Assembly: GCF_018129685.1 (NCBI RefSeq)
Contig: NZ_JAFCLG010000002.1
Span: 224,501 to 288,500 of the forward strand
DNA length: 64,000 bases
Direction: 5' to 3'
DNA from: Bradyrhizobium manausense
Lineage (GTDB): Bacteria; Pseudomonadota; Alphaproteobacteria; Rhizobiales; Xanthobacteraceae
Positions 44,186 to 52,312 of the stretch are shown here, piece after piece. A program made the translations under genes and the position numbers. The number at the start of each line of letters is the position of its first letter. Within the stretch, counting starts at the first letter, position 1. A model generated the notes under the pieces. The model had not been told where the DNA came from, ran no database searches, and saw nothing but the letters and a program-made list of their open reading frames with translations.

Positions 44186-45279
44186 TTGCAGCCGTCAGGG
44201 ACTTTACCAATCGTTTCCTCGGGCGGGGCGACGCCACCATCACCGTGCCGTCCTTCGACGGCGCGCTGAAGCCCAACCAGAAGCTGGAAGCGGCTGAAAC
44301 CTTGTTGACATGCGAGGCGCCGGAAGACCTCGCGACCGATGGAAGCAACCTTTTCATCGCCGATGGCCCGCGGCTGATGCGCCTGAACGGCGCCACGGCA
44401 TCGCAGGTACGCAGCTTCGAGCAGCCGATATCTGCGTTATGTGCGCTTCCCGGCGGCGGCCTTGCCGTCACGCTTCGAGGGCGCGAGGTTCGGCTATACA
44501 CAAGCCCTTCGGCGGAGCAGCCGAGCGCGACATTCACCGATGCAGCGTTCAACGCCATCAACGCGCTCGCGCTGGCGGACGACAATACGCTTATTGCAAC
44601 GGACGGCTCGGCGACGTCAGGCGTCGACGATTGGGCGCGCGACTTGCTCGAGCTGAATCGCAGCGGCCGCGTGTTCAAGCTCGATCCCGGCGCCAAGACC
44701 GTGACGCGCCTGGCCGCGGGGCTCGGGCATGCCTTCGGCGCCTGCGCCCATGGCAGCGCCATGCTGGTCAGCGAGAGCTGGCGCCATCGCCTCGTTCTCG
44801 TCACGCCCGGCGCATCGCCCAAGATCGTGCTTGCTCATCTTCCCGTCTATCCGTCACGGCTGTCGAAGGCTTCGGGCGGTGGCTATTGGCTCACGGCCTT
44901 CACCGCGCGAACCCAGCTCGTCGAGTTCGTGCTGCGCGAGCCCGGCTACCGCCGCCGCATGATGGCCGAGATCGATCCAGCCTATTGGGTTGCGCCTCGG
45001 CTGCGATCCGGGCGCTCGTTCAAGGAGCCGATGCAGGGCGCGCACATCAAGACCATGGGCGTCATCAAGCCGTGGGCGCCGCCGCGTTCCTATGGCCTCG
45101 TCATCCGTCTCGATGCCGACGGCCAGCCGCTATATTCGCTGCACAGCCGGGTCGACGGAATCAATCACGGCGTCGTCGCGGCTGTCGAGCTGGGCGGCGA
45201 TCTCGTCCTGATTGCCAAGGGACCGGGCCGCGTCCTGCGACTGCCGCTTGCCGGCCTTGCCGAGGAGTTTCGGACATGA
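44182..45279 (+). CDS. second SMP-30/strictosidine-synthase-like propeller protein
   Basis: A 365-aa protein starting with GTG 44182, which overlaps the upstream stop (GTGA) and has GGGGAAGG before it; an ATG at 44167 is less likely. Propeller-like repeats are APEDLATDGSNLFIADGPRL, NALALADDNTLIATDGSATS, HAFGACAHGSAMLVSESWRH and RVDGINHGVVAAVELGGDLV. No signal peptide is visible, so it is cytoplasmic. The paralogous propeller is fused to the upstream permease, so the two probably work on the same transported compound or form a complex. Confidence 0.82.
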   Translation: MIAAVRDFTNRFLGRGDATITVPSFDGALKPNQKLEAAETLLTCEAPEDLATDGSNLFIADGPRLMRLNGATASQVRSFEQPISALCALPGGGLAVTLRGREVRLYTSPSAEQPSATFTDAAFNAINALALADDNTLIATDGSATSGVDDWARDLLELNRSGRVFKLDPGAKTVTRLAAGLGHAFGACAHGSAMLVSESWRHRLVLVTPGASPKIVLAHLPVYPSRLSKASGGGYWLTAFTARTQLVEFVLREPGYRRRMMAEIDPAYWVAPRLRSGRSFKEPMQGAHIKTMGVIKPWAPPRSYGLVIRLDADGQPLYSLHSRVDGINHGVVAAVELGGDLVLIAKGPGRVLRLPLAGLAEEFRT

Positions 45280-46772
45280 GCGACATCGCACTCTCGCTGC
45301 GCAAGGCGACAAAGCTCTATGCCGGCGTACCCGCCATCGACGGAGTGGACTTCGACCTTCGCCGTGGCGAGATCCACGCACTGGTCGGCGAGAACGGTGC
45401 CGGCAAGTCCACCCTGACCAAAGTGATGGCGGGCGTGGTGACATTGACCTCGGGAACCATGACGGTGGATGGCGCTGAAGTCGCGCCGAAGACGCCGCTT
45501 GAGGCACGTAATCTCGGCATCGCCATGGTGTTTCAGGAGAACAGCCTGGTGCCGACCATGACCGTCGCGCAGAATTTGTTTCTCGGGCAGGAGAAGTTCT
45601 ACAACCGCCTGCGCGGCATCTACATCGCTGCGCAGCAGTTTCTGCAATCGCTCAATTTCGACGTCACACCGACAGCCACCGTCAGCGGCCTGGGAGCTGC
45701 CAAGAAGCAGATGGTCGAGATCGCACGTGCGGTGCTGCACCGCGCCAAGGTCATCATCTTCGACGAGCCGACCGCATCGCTCACGCCCGAGGAAAAGAAA
45801 TACTTCTTCGACCTCGTTCGCGACCTCAAGAAGCGCGGCGTCTCGATCGTCTTCATCTCGCACGCGCTCGAAGAAGCGCTGTTCCTCGCCGACCGCATTA
45901 CGGTGCTGCGCGACGGCAAGCATGTCGTCACCGACGATGTCGGCAGGTTTGACCGTGCCGCGATCGTGCAGGCGATGGTTGGGCGCGACCTCTCCAACAC
46001 GCTCTATGGCGCGCGCAAGAGCAGCGTGCGGCCGGCCGGCGAGCGGGTGCTCACGGTGCAGAATCTGAAGATGGCGCCGATGGTGAAGAACAATTCGTTG
46101 TCGGTATTCGCGGGCCAAATCACCGGCGTGTTCGGCCTCGTCGGCGCTGGCCGCACCGAGACGTTCAAGATCGTTGCCGGCGTGCTCAAGCGCGACTTCT
46201 TCCACGGCGGCGAAATCCTGCTGCGCGACCAGCCGGTGCGTTATCGGGTGCCAGCACCGGCGGTTAAGGCCGGCATCGCCTATGTCACGGAGGATCGCAA
46301 GGTCGAGGGCTTCTTCGAGACATCCTCGATCGCGCGCAACATCTATCTCGGCCTGCTATCGAAGTTCCCGCGGGGCCGGATGCTGTTGTCGCGGCGGGAA
46401 ACGGAGGCTGTCGGCAGGACCTGGGTCGAGCGGCTGAAGGTTCGCGCCATCAGCAACGAGGGCAAGGTGGTCGAGCTGTCGGGCGGCAATCAGCAGAAAG
46501 TCGTCATCGCCAAGTCGCTGGTGCAGGAACCCGACCTGATCATCTTCGACGAGCCGACCCGCGGCGTCGACGTCGGCGCCATCGTCGAAATCCACGAACT
46601 GATCAATCGGCTCGCCGACGAGGGCAAGGCGGTCGTGGTGATCTCGTCCTATCTGCCGGAAATCATGGCGCTGTCCGACCGAATCCTGGTCTCGCGCCAG
46701 GGCAAGGTCGTTGAAGAGTTTTCCGCGCTGGAGGCGACGGAGGAGAAGATCATGTACGCGGCGATCCACTAA
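45276..46772 (+). CDS. ribose-type ABC transporter ATPase (RbsA family, two domains)
   Basis: A 498-aa protein; ATG 45276 overlaps the preceding stop (ATGA). The N-terminal ATPase domain has GENGAGKSTLTKVMAG (Walker A) and IIFDEPTASLTPEE. The C-terminal domain has the degenerate Walker A GLVGAGRTE, signature ELSGGNQQKVVIAKSL and IIFDEPTRGVDVGA, as usual in RbsA/MglA. It energises transport through the two permeases encoded upstream. It is the last gene of the operon; a compound repeat follows. Confidence 0.94.
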   Translation: MSDIALSLRKATKLYAGVPAIDGVDFDLRRGEIHALVGENGAGKSTLTKVMAGVVTLTSGTMTVDGAEVAPKTPLEARNLGIAMVFQENSLVPTMTVAQNLFLGQEKFYNRLRGIYIAAQQFLQSLNFDVTPTATVSGLGAAKKQMVEIARAVLHRAKVIIFDEPTASLTPEEKKYFFDLVRDLKKRGVSIVFISHALEEALFLADRITVLRDGKHVVTDDVGRFDRAAIVQAMVGRDLSNTLYGARKSSVRPAGERVLTVQNLKMAPMVKNNSLSVFAGQITGVFGLVGAGRTETFKIVAGVLKRDFFHGGEILLRDQPVRYRVPAPAVKAGIAYVTEDRKVEGFFETSSIARNIYLGLLSKFPRGRMLLSRRETEAVGRTWVERLKVRAISNEGKVVELSGGNQQKVVIAKSLVQEPDLIIFDEPTRGVDVGAIVEIHELINRLADEGKAVVVISSYLPEIMALSDRILVSRQGKVVEEFSALEATEEKIMYAAIH

Positions 46773-46869
46773 AGCGCGATGAGATTGGGTTGAATCGTCA
46801 TCGCGCTTTGAGTTCTTGCTTGAGCATGATCTTTTCGGAAAATCGCCGCACACTTTTCCGGATCATGCT
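46771..46869. repeat. compound interspersed repeat (two hairpins)
   Basis: The perfect 12-bp repeat AAAGCGCGATGA...TCATCGCGCTTT (46771-46809) overlaps the ATPase stop codon. It is followed by AGCATGATCTTTTCGGAAAA...TTTTCCGGATCATGCT (46823-46869). The same two modules, in the other order, lie at 21369-21470. Confidence 0.85.
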
Positions 46870-46882
46870 TTAGAGGCCGCAC

Positions 46883-47374
46883 CTACGGCTTGTGCCCCTT
46901 CTGACGCAGCGCTTCGGTGAGGCGCTGTTTCAGTTCGTCGACAGCTTTCTGGTTCGCGTCCTGGCCGATCTGCGCACTCGCTTGCGCCAGCGCATCCGAT
47001 TTCTCCAAAAGCTTCCGGCCCGCAGGCTGGGTATAGAACGCCTCGATCTGGCGCAACTCGTCCACGGTGAAGCTGGCGGCATAGAGCGCGGCGATCTGGT
47101 CGATCATGGCGGCGGCGAAAGGTGCGTAGATCGCGGCTCCCGGCGCAGTCAACGCGTCATAATCTTGCTCGATCTCCGGCCTGTCCTGCGCAACCACGGG
47201 TCTCAGTTTGAGCATGAGCTGCGGCAGAGCCGCGCGATACTGATCCGCGATCTTCAGCGTGGCGACGAGTTTGCGCGCGGCATCCATCGCCTCGGGCGAC
47301 GGCGCCTGCGCCTGCGCCGCGTTGCAGACGAGAAGCAGAAGGGCGCCGGCAATCGTCAACAAGAATCTCGACAT
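46883..47374 (-). CDS. DUF2059-family exported protein
   Basis: A 163-aa protein from ATG 47374, with GGGAGAG upstream. The signal peptide (SRFLLTIAGALLLLVCNAAQ) with cleavage after AQA is followed by a helical DUF2059 domain whose central motif is ALYAASFTVDELRQIEAFYT with the Pro-Ala-Gly after it. The function is unknown; family members are periplasmic. The frame continues open far upstream through the OpgC-like gene, but this is a codon-bias artefact. Confidence 0.85.
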   Translation of the reverse strand: MSRFLLTIAGALLLLVCNAAQAQAPSPEAMDAARKLVATLKIADQYRAALPQLMLKLRPVVAQDRPEIEQDYDALTAPGAAIYAPFAAAMIDQIAALYAASFTVDELRQIEAFYTQPAGRKLLEKSDALAQASAQIGQDANQKAVDELKQRLTEALRQKGHKP

Positions 47375-47415
47375 GCTTCTCTCCCGAAAAATCGTCCGCG
47401 CGACGCGATGGGTTA

Positions 47416-48630
47416 TCATCGGCTCGCCGGAGCTGCTCCGATGACCTTTACCGCTGCGCCTTCGACGGCAGGCTGCTCGTCGACATCGGTCACCTTGACG
47501 AAGAGGCTGGGAACCCGCCCGGCGCGGTCGAGCAGCCACGCGGCGCCGACCATGATGGCGAAGCCGGCAAAGGAGACCGCCAGCTGCTCCCAAACGCCAC
47601 GCGTGTATTGCATCAATATCCAATGAGCCGAGAACGACAGGAACACGCTGAGGCAGAAGATCGGCAGGGAGTGTTGGCCGCACAGGATGACCGGGCGCAG
47701 CCATTTCGAATGCAGCGCCTTCCAGTGGCGCGGGATGAAATAGGTCGTCCAGATCGCCAGCGCCAGGAAGTGCGTGAAGCGGAGCATGTCGAGGTCGGTC
47801 TTGTCGATCGGATAGATCGCCTTGATCATCCATTTCGGGATCAGCGCCTCGAGCGCTTGGACGTGCCAGGTCATCACGATCAGGAGGGCGAACGCGATCC
47901 ATGCCGCCGCCAGGCCCATCACCGGCTTCGACCAGATCCATTTGGCGATCTTCCCAATCTCGCCGACGCCGCACCAGGCCGCGGATACAAACATGAGCTG
48001 CCAGCAGAACGGATTGAAATACCAGGTCGTGCCGGGCGGATAGGAGGCGATGTTCCAGTCGAACCAGCGCGACAACACATAGAGCACCGCGGACGCCGCG
48101 AGCGTCAGGTTCGGCCGGCGGACCAGACACCACACGATGAAGGGCGCAGCCAGCACCAGCGTGATGTAGAGCGGCAGCACGTCGAGATTGACCGGCTTGT
48201 AGCGCAGCGTGAGCGCCTGCCCGATCAGGATGTCCGGATGATCGAGAAAGTTGTGAACGTTGAACTCGTCCGCATACATCGGGTTGTCGAATCTCCTGAT
48301 GGTTCGGGCGATCTGCGCCGTGAACAGCAGGAACAGCATGATGTGCGCGACGTACATCTCGGCGGCGCGGGTCCACAGCCGCTTCAGCGCGGCGACGAAC
48401 CAGCCGCCGGCAACGATCGGCCCGTAGATCCAGCCGACCAGATAGCCGGAGATGAAGACGAAGAACTCGGCCGCGTCGCTGAAGCCGTAATTGCGCAGCG
48501 TCAGCCAGGCCACGACGTCGTGCGGGATGTGATCGAGGAAGATCATCCACAGGCCGATGCCGCGGAACAGATCGAGGCGCAGGTCGCGCTCGACCGGCGC
48601 CAAGAGTGCTGCCTGGTCTCGTATGATCAT
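47416..48630 (-). CDS. OpgC-like integral membrane protein
   Basis: A 404-aa protein from ATG 48630 with about 10 transmembrane segments. The N-terminal RDLRLDLFRGIGLWMIFLDH and YGFSDAAEFFVFISGYLVGW match the OpgC domain family of acyltransferase-3-like proteins, which succinylate periplasmic glucans in Rhodobacter (known). Acyl transfer to a glucan is therefore plausible but not shown. It reads towards the DUF2059 gene, 41 bp away. Confidence 0.85.
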   Translation of the reverse strand: MIIRDQAALLAPVERDLRLDLFRGIGLWMIFLDHIPHDVVAWLTLRNYGFSDAAEFFVFISGYLVGWIYGPIVAGGWFVAALKRLWTRAAEMYVAHIMLFLLFTAQIARTIRRFDNPMYADEFNVHNFLDHPDILIGQALTLRYKPVNLDVLPLYITLVLAAPFIVWCLVRRPNLTLAASAVLYVLSRWFDWNIASYPPGTTWYFNPFCWQLMFVSAAWCGVGEIGKIAKWIWSKPVMGLAAAWIAFALLIVMTWHVQALEALIPKWMIKAIYPIDKTDLDMLRFTHFLALAIWTTYFIPRHWKALHSKWLRPVILCGQHSLPIFCLSVFLSFSAHWILMQYTRGVWEQLAVSFAGFAIMVGAAWLLDRAGRVPSLFVKVTDVDEQPAVEGAAVKVIGAAPASR

Positions 48631-49099
48631 GGCCCCGCCTCGCCCGGTGGACGTCGCGCCTTCGCGGCGCGGATGCAATCGGATGCTAGAAAATATCAAT
48701 CAAAAGATCACCTAACCCTGCGGTTAGAGCGCCAACGGTAGCCGACCCTCGCGTCCGCGCAAGGGACTTTGTCGTTTCAGCGGGGCAGCCCGCAAAAAGG
48801 TCGCGAAAACAACCCCATGCACAGTAGCTAAGCCGTTGTATCACTTGGAAAACTCGCTCCGCCCGTCGGGCAGGCCGTCAGCGGGTGCGTTTCCACCTCG
48901 TCGCGAGCGGGCCGACCGCGGCGAGCATGCCTCGGCTTGCTGCAGCAACGCCGGCCCGGAAACAAAAATGGCTCGCGCCATGCGGGCCATTTTCCTGTCG
49001 GAGCCGGCAAAGTCCGAACCTGGTTGCGAAGGACGTTGCCACCGAACCCTGCTCGGACCACGGCCTTCTGATCGTCGGGCCGCCAGAGCGCTCGCCTGA
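48631..49099. other. 469-bp intergenic region with one terminator
   Basis: This region contains the OpgC-like promoter region (AT-rich around 48685-48715) and the hairpin at 48965-48993. Reading frames on both strands here lack ribosome sites and known motifs. I see no further element. Confidence 0.5.
48965..48993. terminator. intrinsic terminator, mainly for the SDR gene
   Basis: AAAATGGCTCGC-GCCAT-GCGGGCCATTTT has a 12-bp stem with one G-U pair. On the minus strand it is followed by TTTGTTT, so it ends the SDR transcript from 49100. Confidence 0.75.
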
Positions 49100-49852
49100 T
49101 CAGCGAAGGCCGCCGGTGACGTGCAGCGTTTCGCCCGTGATGTAGGACGCGTCGTCAGACGCGAAGAAGGCCACCGCGGACGCGATCTCCTCAACCTTGC
49201 CGATGCGGGCAAGCGGGGTGGCGGATTCGATCCAGTTGCGCATGTCGCCCTCGTGCAGACCGGCCGACACGACGCCTTCGGTGGCGATCATGCCCGGATT
49301 GACGGCGTTGACGCGGATCTTGCGCGGCGCCAGCTCCTTGGCCAGCACCGACGAGATCGCATCCACGGAGGCTTTGGTCGCGGTGTAAACGGCGGTGTTC
49401 GGCGGCGCGATGGTCGAGACGCCGGAGCTGATGTTGATGATGCTGCCGCCATTGGCGTTGAAGTGCTTCGACGCTTCACCCGAAACCAGCAGCAGTCCGA
49501 GCACATTGAGATCGAAATGCTTGTGGAAATGCTCGGGCGTGATGGCCTCGAGCGGGGCGAATTCGTAGACGCCCGCGTTGTTGACCAGGATATCGATCGC
49601 ACCGAACGCCTTCACGGTGTCCGCGACCACGCTTTTCACGTCCTTGGCATCGGCCAAATTGCCGCGGACGGCGACGGCTTTGCCGCCCTTGGCGACGATG
49701 GCGGCGACCACGCGGTCGGCGGCCTGTTTGCTGGAGCTGTAATTGACGGCAACCGCCGCGCCCTCGGCCGCGAGCCGGGCGGCGATTTCCGCACCAATGC
49801 CTTTGGATGCGCCCGTCACGAGCGCAACTTTGCCTTCGAGTCTCTTGGTCAT
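49100..49852 (-). CDS. SDR-family oxidoreductase (FabG-like)
   Basis: A 250-aa short-chain dehydrogenase: TGASKGIGAEIAARLAAEGA (NADP-type), NNAGVYEFAPLE, INISSGVSTIAPPNTAVYTA with Tyr-x3-Lys in YTATKAS, and the C-terminal SYITGETLHVTGG. It is typical of glucose/3-oxoacyl reductase-like enzymes; the substrate is unknown. It is divergent from the ArsR regulator with an inverted repeat between them, so it is probably repressed by that protein. Confidence 0.92.
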   Translation of the reverse strand: MTKRLEGKVALVTGASKGIGAEIAARLAAEGAAVAVNYSSSKQAADRVVAAIVAKGGKAVAVRGNLADAKDVKSVVADTVKAFGAIDILVNNAGVYEFAPLEAITPEHFHKHFDLNVLGLLLVSGEASKHFNANGGSIINISSGVSTIAPPNTAVYTATKASVDAISSVLAKELAPRKIRVNAVNPGMIATEGVVSAGLHEGDMRNWIESATPLARIGKVEEIASAVAFFASDDASYITGETLHVTGGLR

Positions 49853-49895
49853 TGCATGTCTTCCGTTGTTCGGCGGGACGCCGATATTTCAATAA

Positions 49896-49918
49896 TTCAA
49901 TACTAGTGAACTATTGAA
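49896..49918. promoter_or_regulatory. ArsR-type operator
   Basis: TTCAATA-CTAGTGAAC-TATTGAA is a perfect 7-bp inverted repeat in an AT-rich gap between the divergent SDR and arsR genes. Further TTCAA half-sites flank it (49888, 49921). It probably covers both promoters. Confidence 0.7.
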
Positions 49919-49948
49919 CCAATTCAAGGGACGTGCTATATTTTGTGC

Positions 49949-50260
49949 ATGGCGCAGTTCGTTCACCCGGCGCGGGAGGAGATTACACTGGCCGGGGTGC
50001 TCGGCGCCCTCGCCGATCCCATGCGGCTGCGCATCGTCAAGAGTCTGGCCGCGCAGAACGACTGCATGTCGTGCACCGAGGCGGCGCCCTGCCCTGATAT
50101 GGCGAAGTCGACCCTGTCGAACCATTTTCGGATTCTGCGGGAGGCCGGCCTGATCCGGACCTCAAAGCAAGGCGTCCAGCACCGCAACGTTTTGCGCGAG
50201 GAGGACATCAACGCGCGATTTCCGAAGCTGCTGAAGATGATTTTGAGTTTTCCGGAGTGA
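49949..50260 (+). CDS. ArsR-family regulator with a Cys-rich loop
   Basis: A 103-aa winged-helix protein from ATG 49949. EITLAGVLGALADPMRLRIV and KSTLSNHFRILREAGLIRTS are the ArsR HTH core. The loop between them, NDCMSCTEAAPC, has three Cys within 10 residues, which could act as a thiol or metal switch. It is divergent from the SDR gene, so this looks like a redox- or electrophile-responsive regulator and reductase pair. A terminator follows at 50335. Confidence 0.88.
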   Translation: MAQFVHPAREEITLAGVLGALADPMRLRIVKSLAAQNDCMSCTEAAPCPDMAKSTLSNHFRILREAGLIRTSKQGVQHRNVLREEDINARFPKLLKMILSFPE

Positions 50261-50334
50261 GCGCATTCGGGCGCGAAAAATAGATTAGCGCGCAGGCATC
50301 GGCTGACATTGCCGCCAGCGTATCCTAAAACAAG

Positions 50335-50358
50335 ATGGCCCGCTTTACTGGGGGCCAT
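50335..50358 (+). terminator. terminator-like hairpin after arsR
   Basis: ATGGCCC-N10-GGGCCAT is a 7-bp stem followed by TTTTCG. It separates the arsR unit from the accessory zone. Confidence 0.6.
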
Positions 50359-50387
50359 TTTCGTATTGGGACCAGTCAATCCGAATT

Positions 50388-50460
50388 GAGTTGCGGACAA
50401 GGATTTGGACCCATGACTCTCAGCTCTTGATCCTGACACGCTACCGGCTGCTCCAGCGAC
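50388..50460 (-). pseudogene. decayed tRNA-fMet-like sequence
   Basis: Read on the minus strand, GGAGCAGCC-GGTAGC, GTCAGGATCAAGAGCTGA and GTCCAAATCCTTGTCCGCAA follow the initiator tRNA consensus seen at 53505-53581 over about 73 nt with one or two single-base gaps. The anticodon position reads CAA rather than CAT, the anticodon stem has a G-G mismatch and the acceptor stem no longer pairs. It therefore looks like a relic of an initiator tRNA or an old attachment site rather than a working tRNA. Confidence 0.65.
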
Positions 50461-50466
50461 TGGCCT

Positions 50467-51009
50467 TTATGTCTCCACCCCACCGTCTTGCTCGGCGATC
50501 CACAGCGTAAAGGACGTCTGCGCGTCGCCAACTTCGACAACGCGCGTTCCGTGCAAGAGGACGCCGAGACCGTGCTCCTCATCCCACGTGCAGCCAAATT
50601 CATACCCGACGTATGGAATGCCGTCCTTCAGCAATTGGAGGACATGCACATTTTGAAGCCCGATCAATTGGCGGAAGTCCTTGCTCGACGATACGTCGGG
50701 CATCAACGCTTCGCGGTCCGGGCGCTCATAATCATAAAGTCGTTGAAGCCTGGGATACTCGGCCAGAAGACCTTCCAGAATGGCCGACGCCACCGCGGCC
50801 TCATGATCGAGCAACCACTGTACGCTGGCACGGTCTTGCTCGGTCGGCGGGGATTCGTTGCGGTCCGGCGCGTAGATTGTCACCACGCCGTTGGACGGAA
50901 TGTCCGAACTGATCGAGCCATAGGGGCCATTGCGCGTTTGATAGCCCGCCCAACTGGGGAGTTGCGCTTCTGTCGTCCAGAAAGGTCCGTCCTGCTGAAA
51001 ATCGAGCAT
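50467..51009 (-). CDS. conserved hypothetical protein, DUF6985-like
   Basis: A 180-aa cytoplasmic protein. The C-terminal segment QNVHVLQLLKDGIPYVGYEF, then GCTWDEEHGLGVLLHGTRVV, resembles the DUF6985 family of uncharacterised proteins, some of which sit near mobile or immunity genes. The N-terminal half contains a helix around QDRASVQWLLDHEAAVASAI. No neighbouring partner gene exists. The gene starts next to the tRNA relic, inside the accessory zone. The function is unknown. Confidence 0.72.
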   Translation of the reverse strand: MLDFQQDGPFWTTEAQLPSWAGYQTRNGPYGSISSDIPSNGVVTIYAPDRNESPPTEQDRASVQWLLDHEAAVASAILEGLLAEYPRLQRLYDYERPDREALMPDVSSSKDFRQLIGLQNVHVLQLLKDGIPYVGYEFGCTWDEEHGLGVLLHGTRVVEVGDAQTSFTLWIAEQDGGVET

Positions 51010-51172
51010 ATTTTATCCTACCCCGACCGCGGGCATTTCAGGCTCATACAGCATCGCTACGACTTCAGGTAGCTGATTTGGCCGACCGCGACCCGGTCGC
51101 CATGCCACAAAAATCAAAGGCCATGGGAGCGGCCCTCGATTTGCTGGATCGCAGCACCATGCTTGGTTGCAG

Positions 51173-51949
51173 CTACCCCTCCAAAATCGCAACTGCGCGC
51201 GTCCACCCCGCCGAGGCCCGCTCTATCTTCACGGGGAAGCATGACACCTTGAAGCCGGTCGGCGGAAGCAGTTCGAGATTGTGCAGCTTCTCAAGATGGC
51301 AATAGCCGATATGGCGGCCGGCCTTGTGACCCTCCCAGATCAGGCTGGCGTCTTTCGTCTCGGCGTATTTCTTCGCGGTGTGAACGAACGGTGCGTCCCA
51401 GCTCCAACCGTCGATGCCGGTCAGGCGCACACCGCGCTCGAGCAGGTACATGGTGGCTTCATAACCCATGCCGCAGCCCGACGTGACATAGTCCTGCCGG
51501 CCATATTTGGCGCCGGCGCTGGTGTTGACCACGACGATCTCGAGCGGCTTCAGCTCATGGCCGATGCGCTTGAGCTCGGCCTCGACATCCCGGGCCGTTG
51601 CGACATAGCCATCAGCCAAGTGCCGGAAGTCGAGCTTCACACCGGGCTGGAAGCACCATTCCAGCGGGACCTCGTCAATGGTCCAGGAACGCTCGCCGCG
51701 ATTCATGGTCGGGTGAAAATGCCAGGGCGCGTCGAGATGCGTGCCGTTGTGGGTCGAGAGGCTGACCTGCTCGACCGCCCAGCCCTGCCCATCCGGCAGA
51801 TCCTCGGCCTTCAGTCCGTCGAAGAACTGCAGCATGCGCGGCAGGCCCTGCTGGTGATTGATGTACTGGATCGTCGGATGATTGCCGGGCGGATCGGCCG
51901 GCACATCGTTCTGCAGCGGGACCGAGATGTCGATCAGCTTGGTCGTCAT
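51173..51949 (-). CDS. cyclase-family protein, kynurenine formamidase-like metal hydrolase
   Basis: A 258-aa protein from ATG 51949. The metal-binding motif of the cyclase/KynB family is clear: LSTHNGTHLDAPWHF. Later segments SGCGMGYEATMYLLERGVRL and IDGWSWDAPF complete the family pattern. Members hydrolyse amides, esters or lactones, and kynurenine formamidase is the best known. No tryptophan-catabolism gene is adjacent, so the substrate is open. Confidence 0.88.
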   Translation of the reverse strand: MTTKLIDISVPLQNDVPADPPGNHPTIQYINHQQGLPRMLQFFDGLKAEDLPDGQGWAVEQVSLSTHNGTHLDAPWHFHPTMNRGERSWTIDEVPLEWCFQPGVKLDFRHLADGYVATARDVEAELKRIGHELKPLEIVVVNTSAGAKYGRQDYVTSGCGMGYEATMYLLERGVRLTGIDGWSWDAPFVHTAKKYAETKDASLIWEGHKAGRHIGYCHLEKLHNLELLPPTGFKVSCFPVKIERASAGWTRAVAILEG

Positions 51950-52312
51950 GCGATGCCCCCTCACCGTAACACCCGCTCAGCCGATGGGATTTTCCAATGC
52001 TCTCGACGCTGGACATTGGCCGAGTTGGCATGGCTCATCCAGATGCAATCGTCTCTGTGATGCTATATTTACACTAGTGTTATGCTATCTTTATAGAGAT
52101 ATCGTTATTCGATCCCCGTCGACAAGCCAGTCAGATTTTGGCTGGCGTTCTCTTCGGCTTCCAACAGAGCCTGATCGTTCGTTGTAAGCACCGTGTGAAC
52201 CGATGGCGAATTGAGTATTTTTCCATATCGGCCTCGGCCGGGGGACGACGGTGGTGGATCTCGGCCGGATTCCGGCCTGCTTGGCGGTAAGTTTTTTTTT
52301 GCGAGCGGCCCG
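51950..52312. other. AT-richer intergenic region of about 360 bp
   Basis: It contains ACACTAGTGT (perfect palindrome, 52071-52080) between two ATGCTAT direct repeats, then a GGCCGGA-T-TCCGGCC palindrome (52263-52277) followed 14 bp later by nine T residues (52292-52300), which could act as an attenuator. No gene is supported. The composition differs from the flanking backbone and matches the start of acquired DNA. Confidence 0.45.

Noticed and set aside
44310..46772. Possible fusion of an N-terminal extension to the ABC ATPase
   Set aside because: The upstream part is the wrong frame of the propeller gene; ATG 45276 with the ATGA overlap is the natural ATPase start.
46883..48550. Possible fusion of the OpgC-like and DUF2059 proteins
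   Set aside because: The upstream part of that frame is the wrong frame of the OpgC-like gene. ATG 47374 has a good ribosome site and begins a signal peptide.
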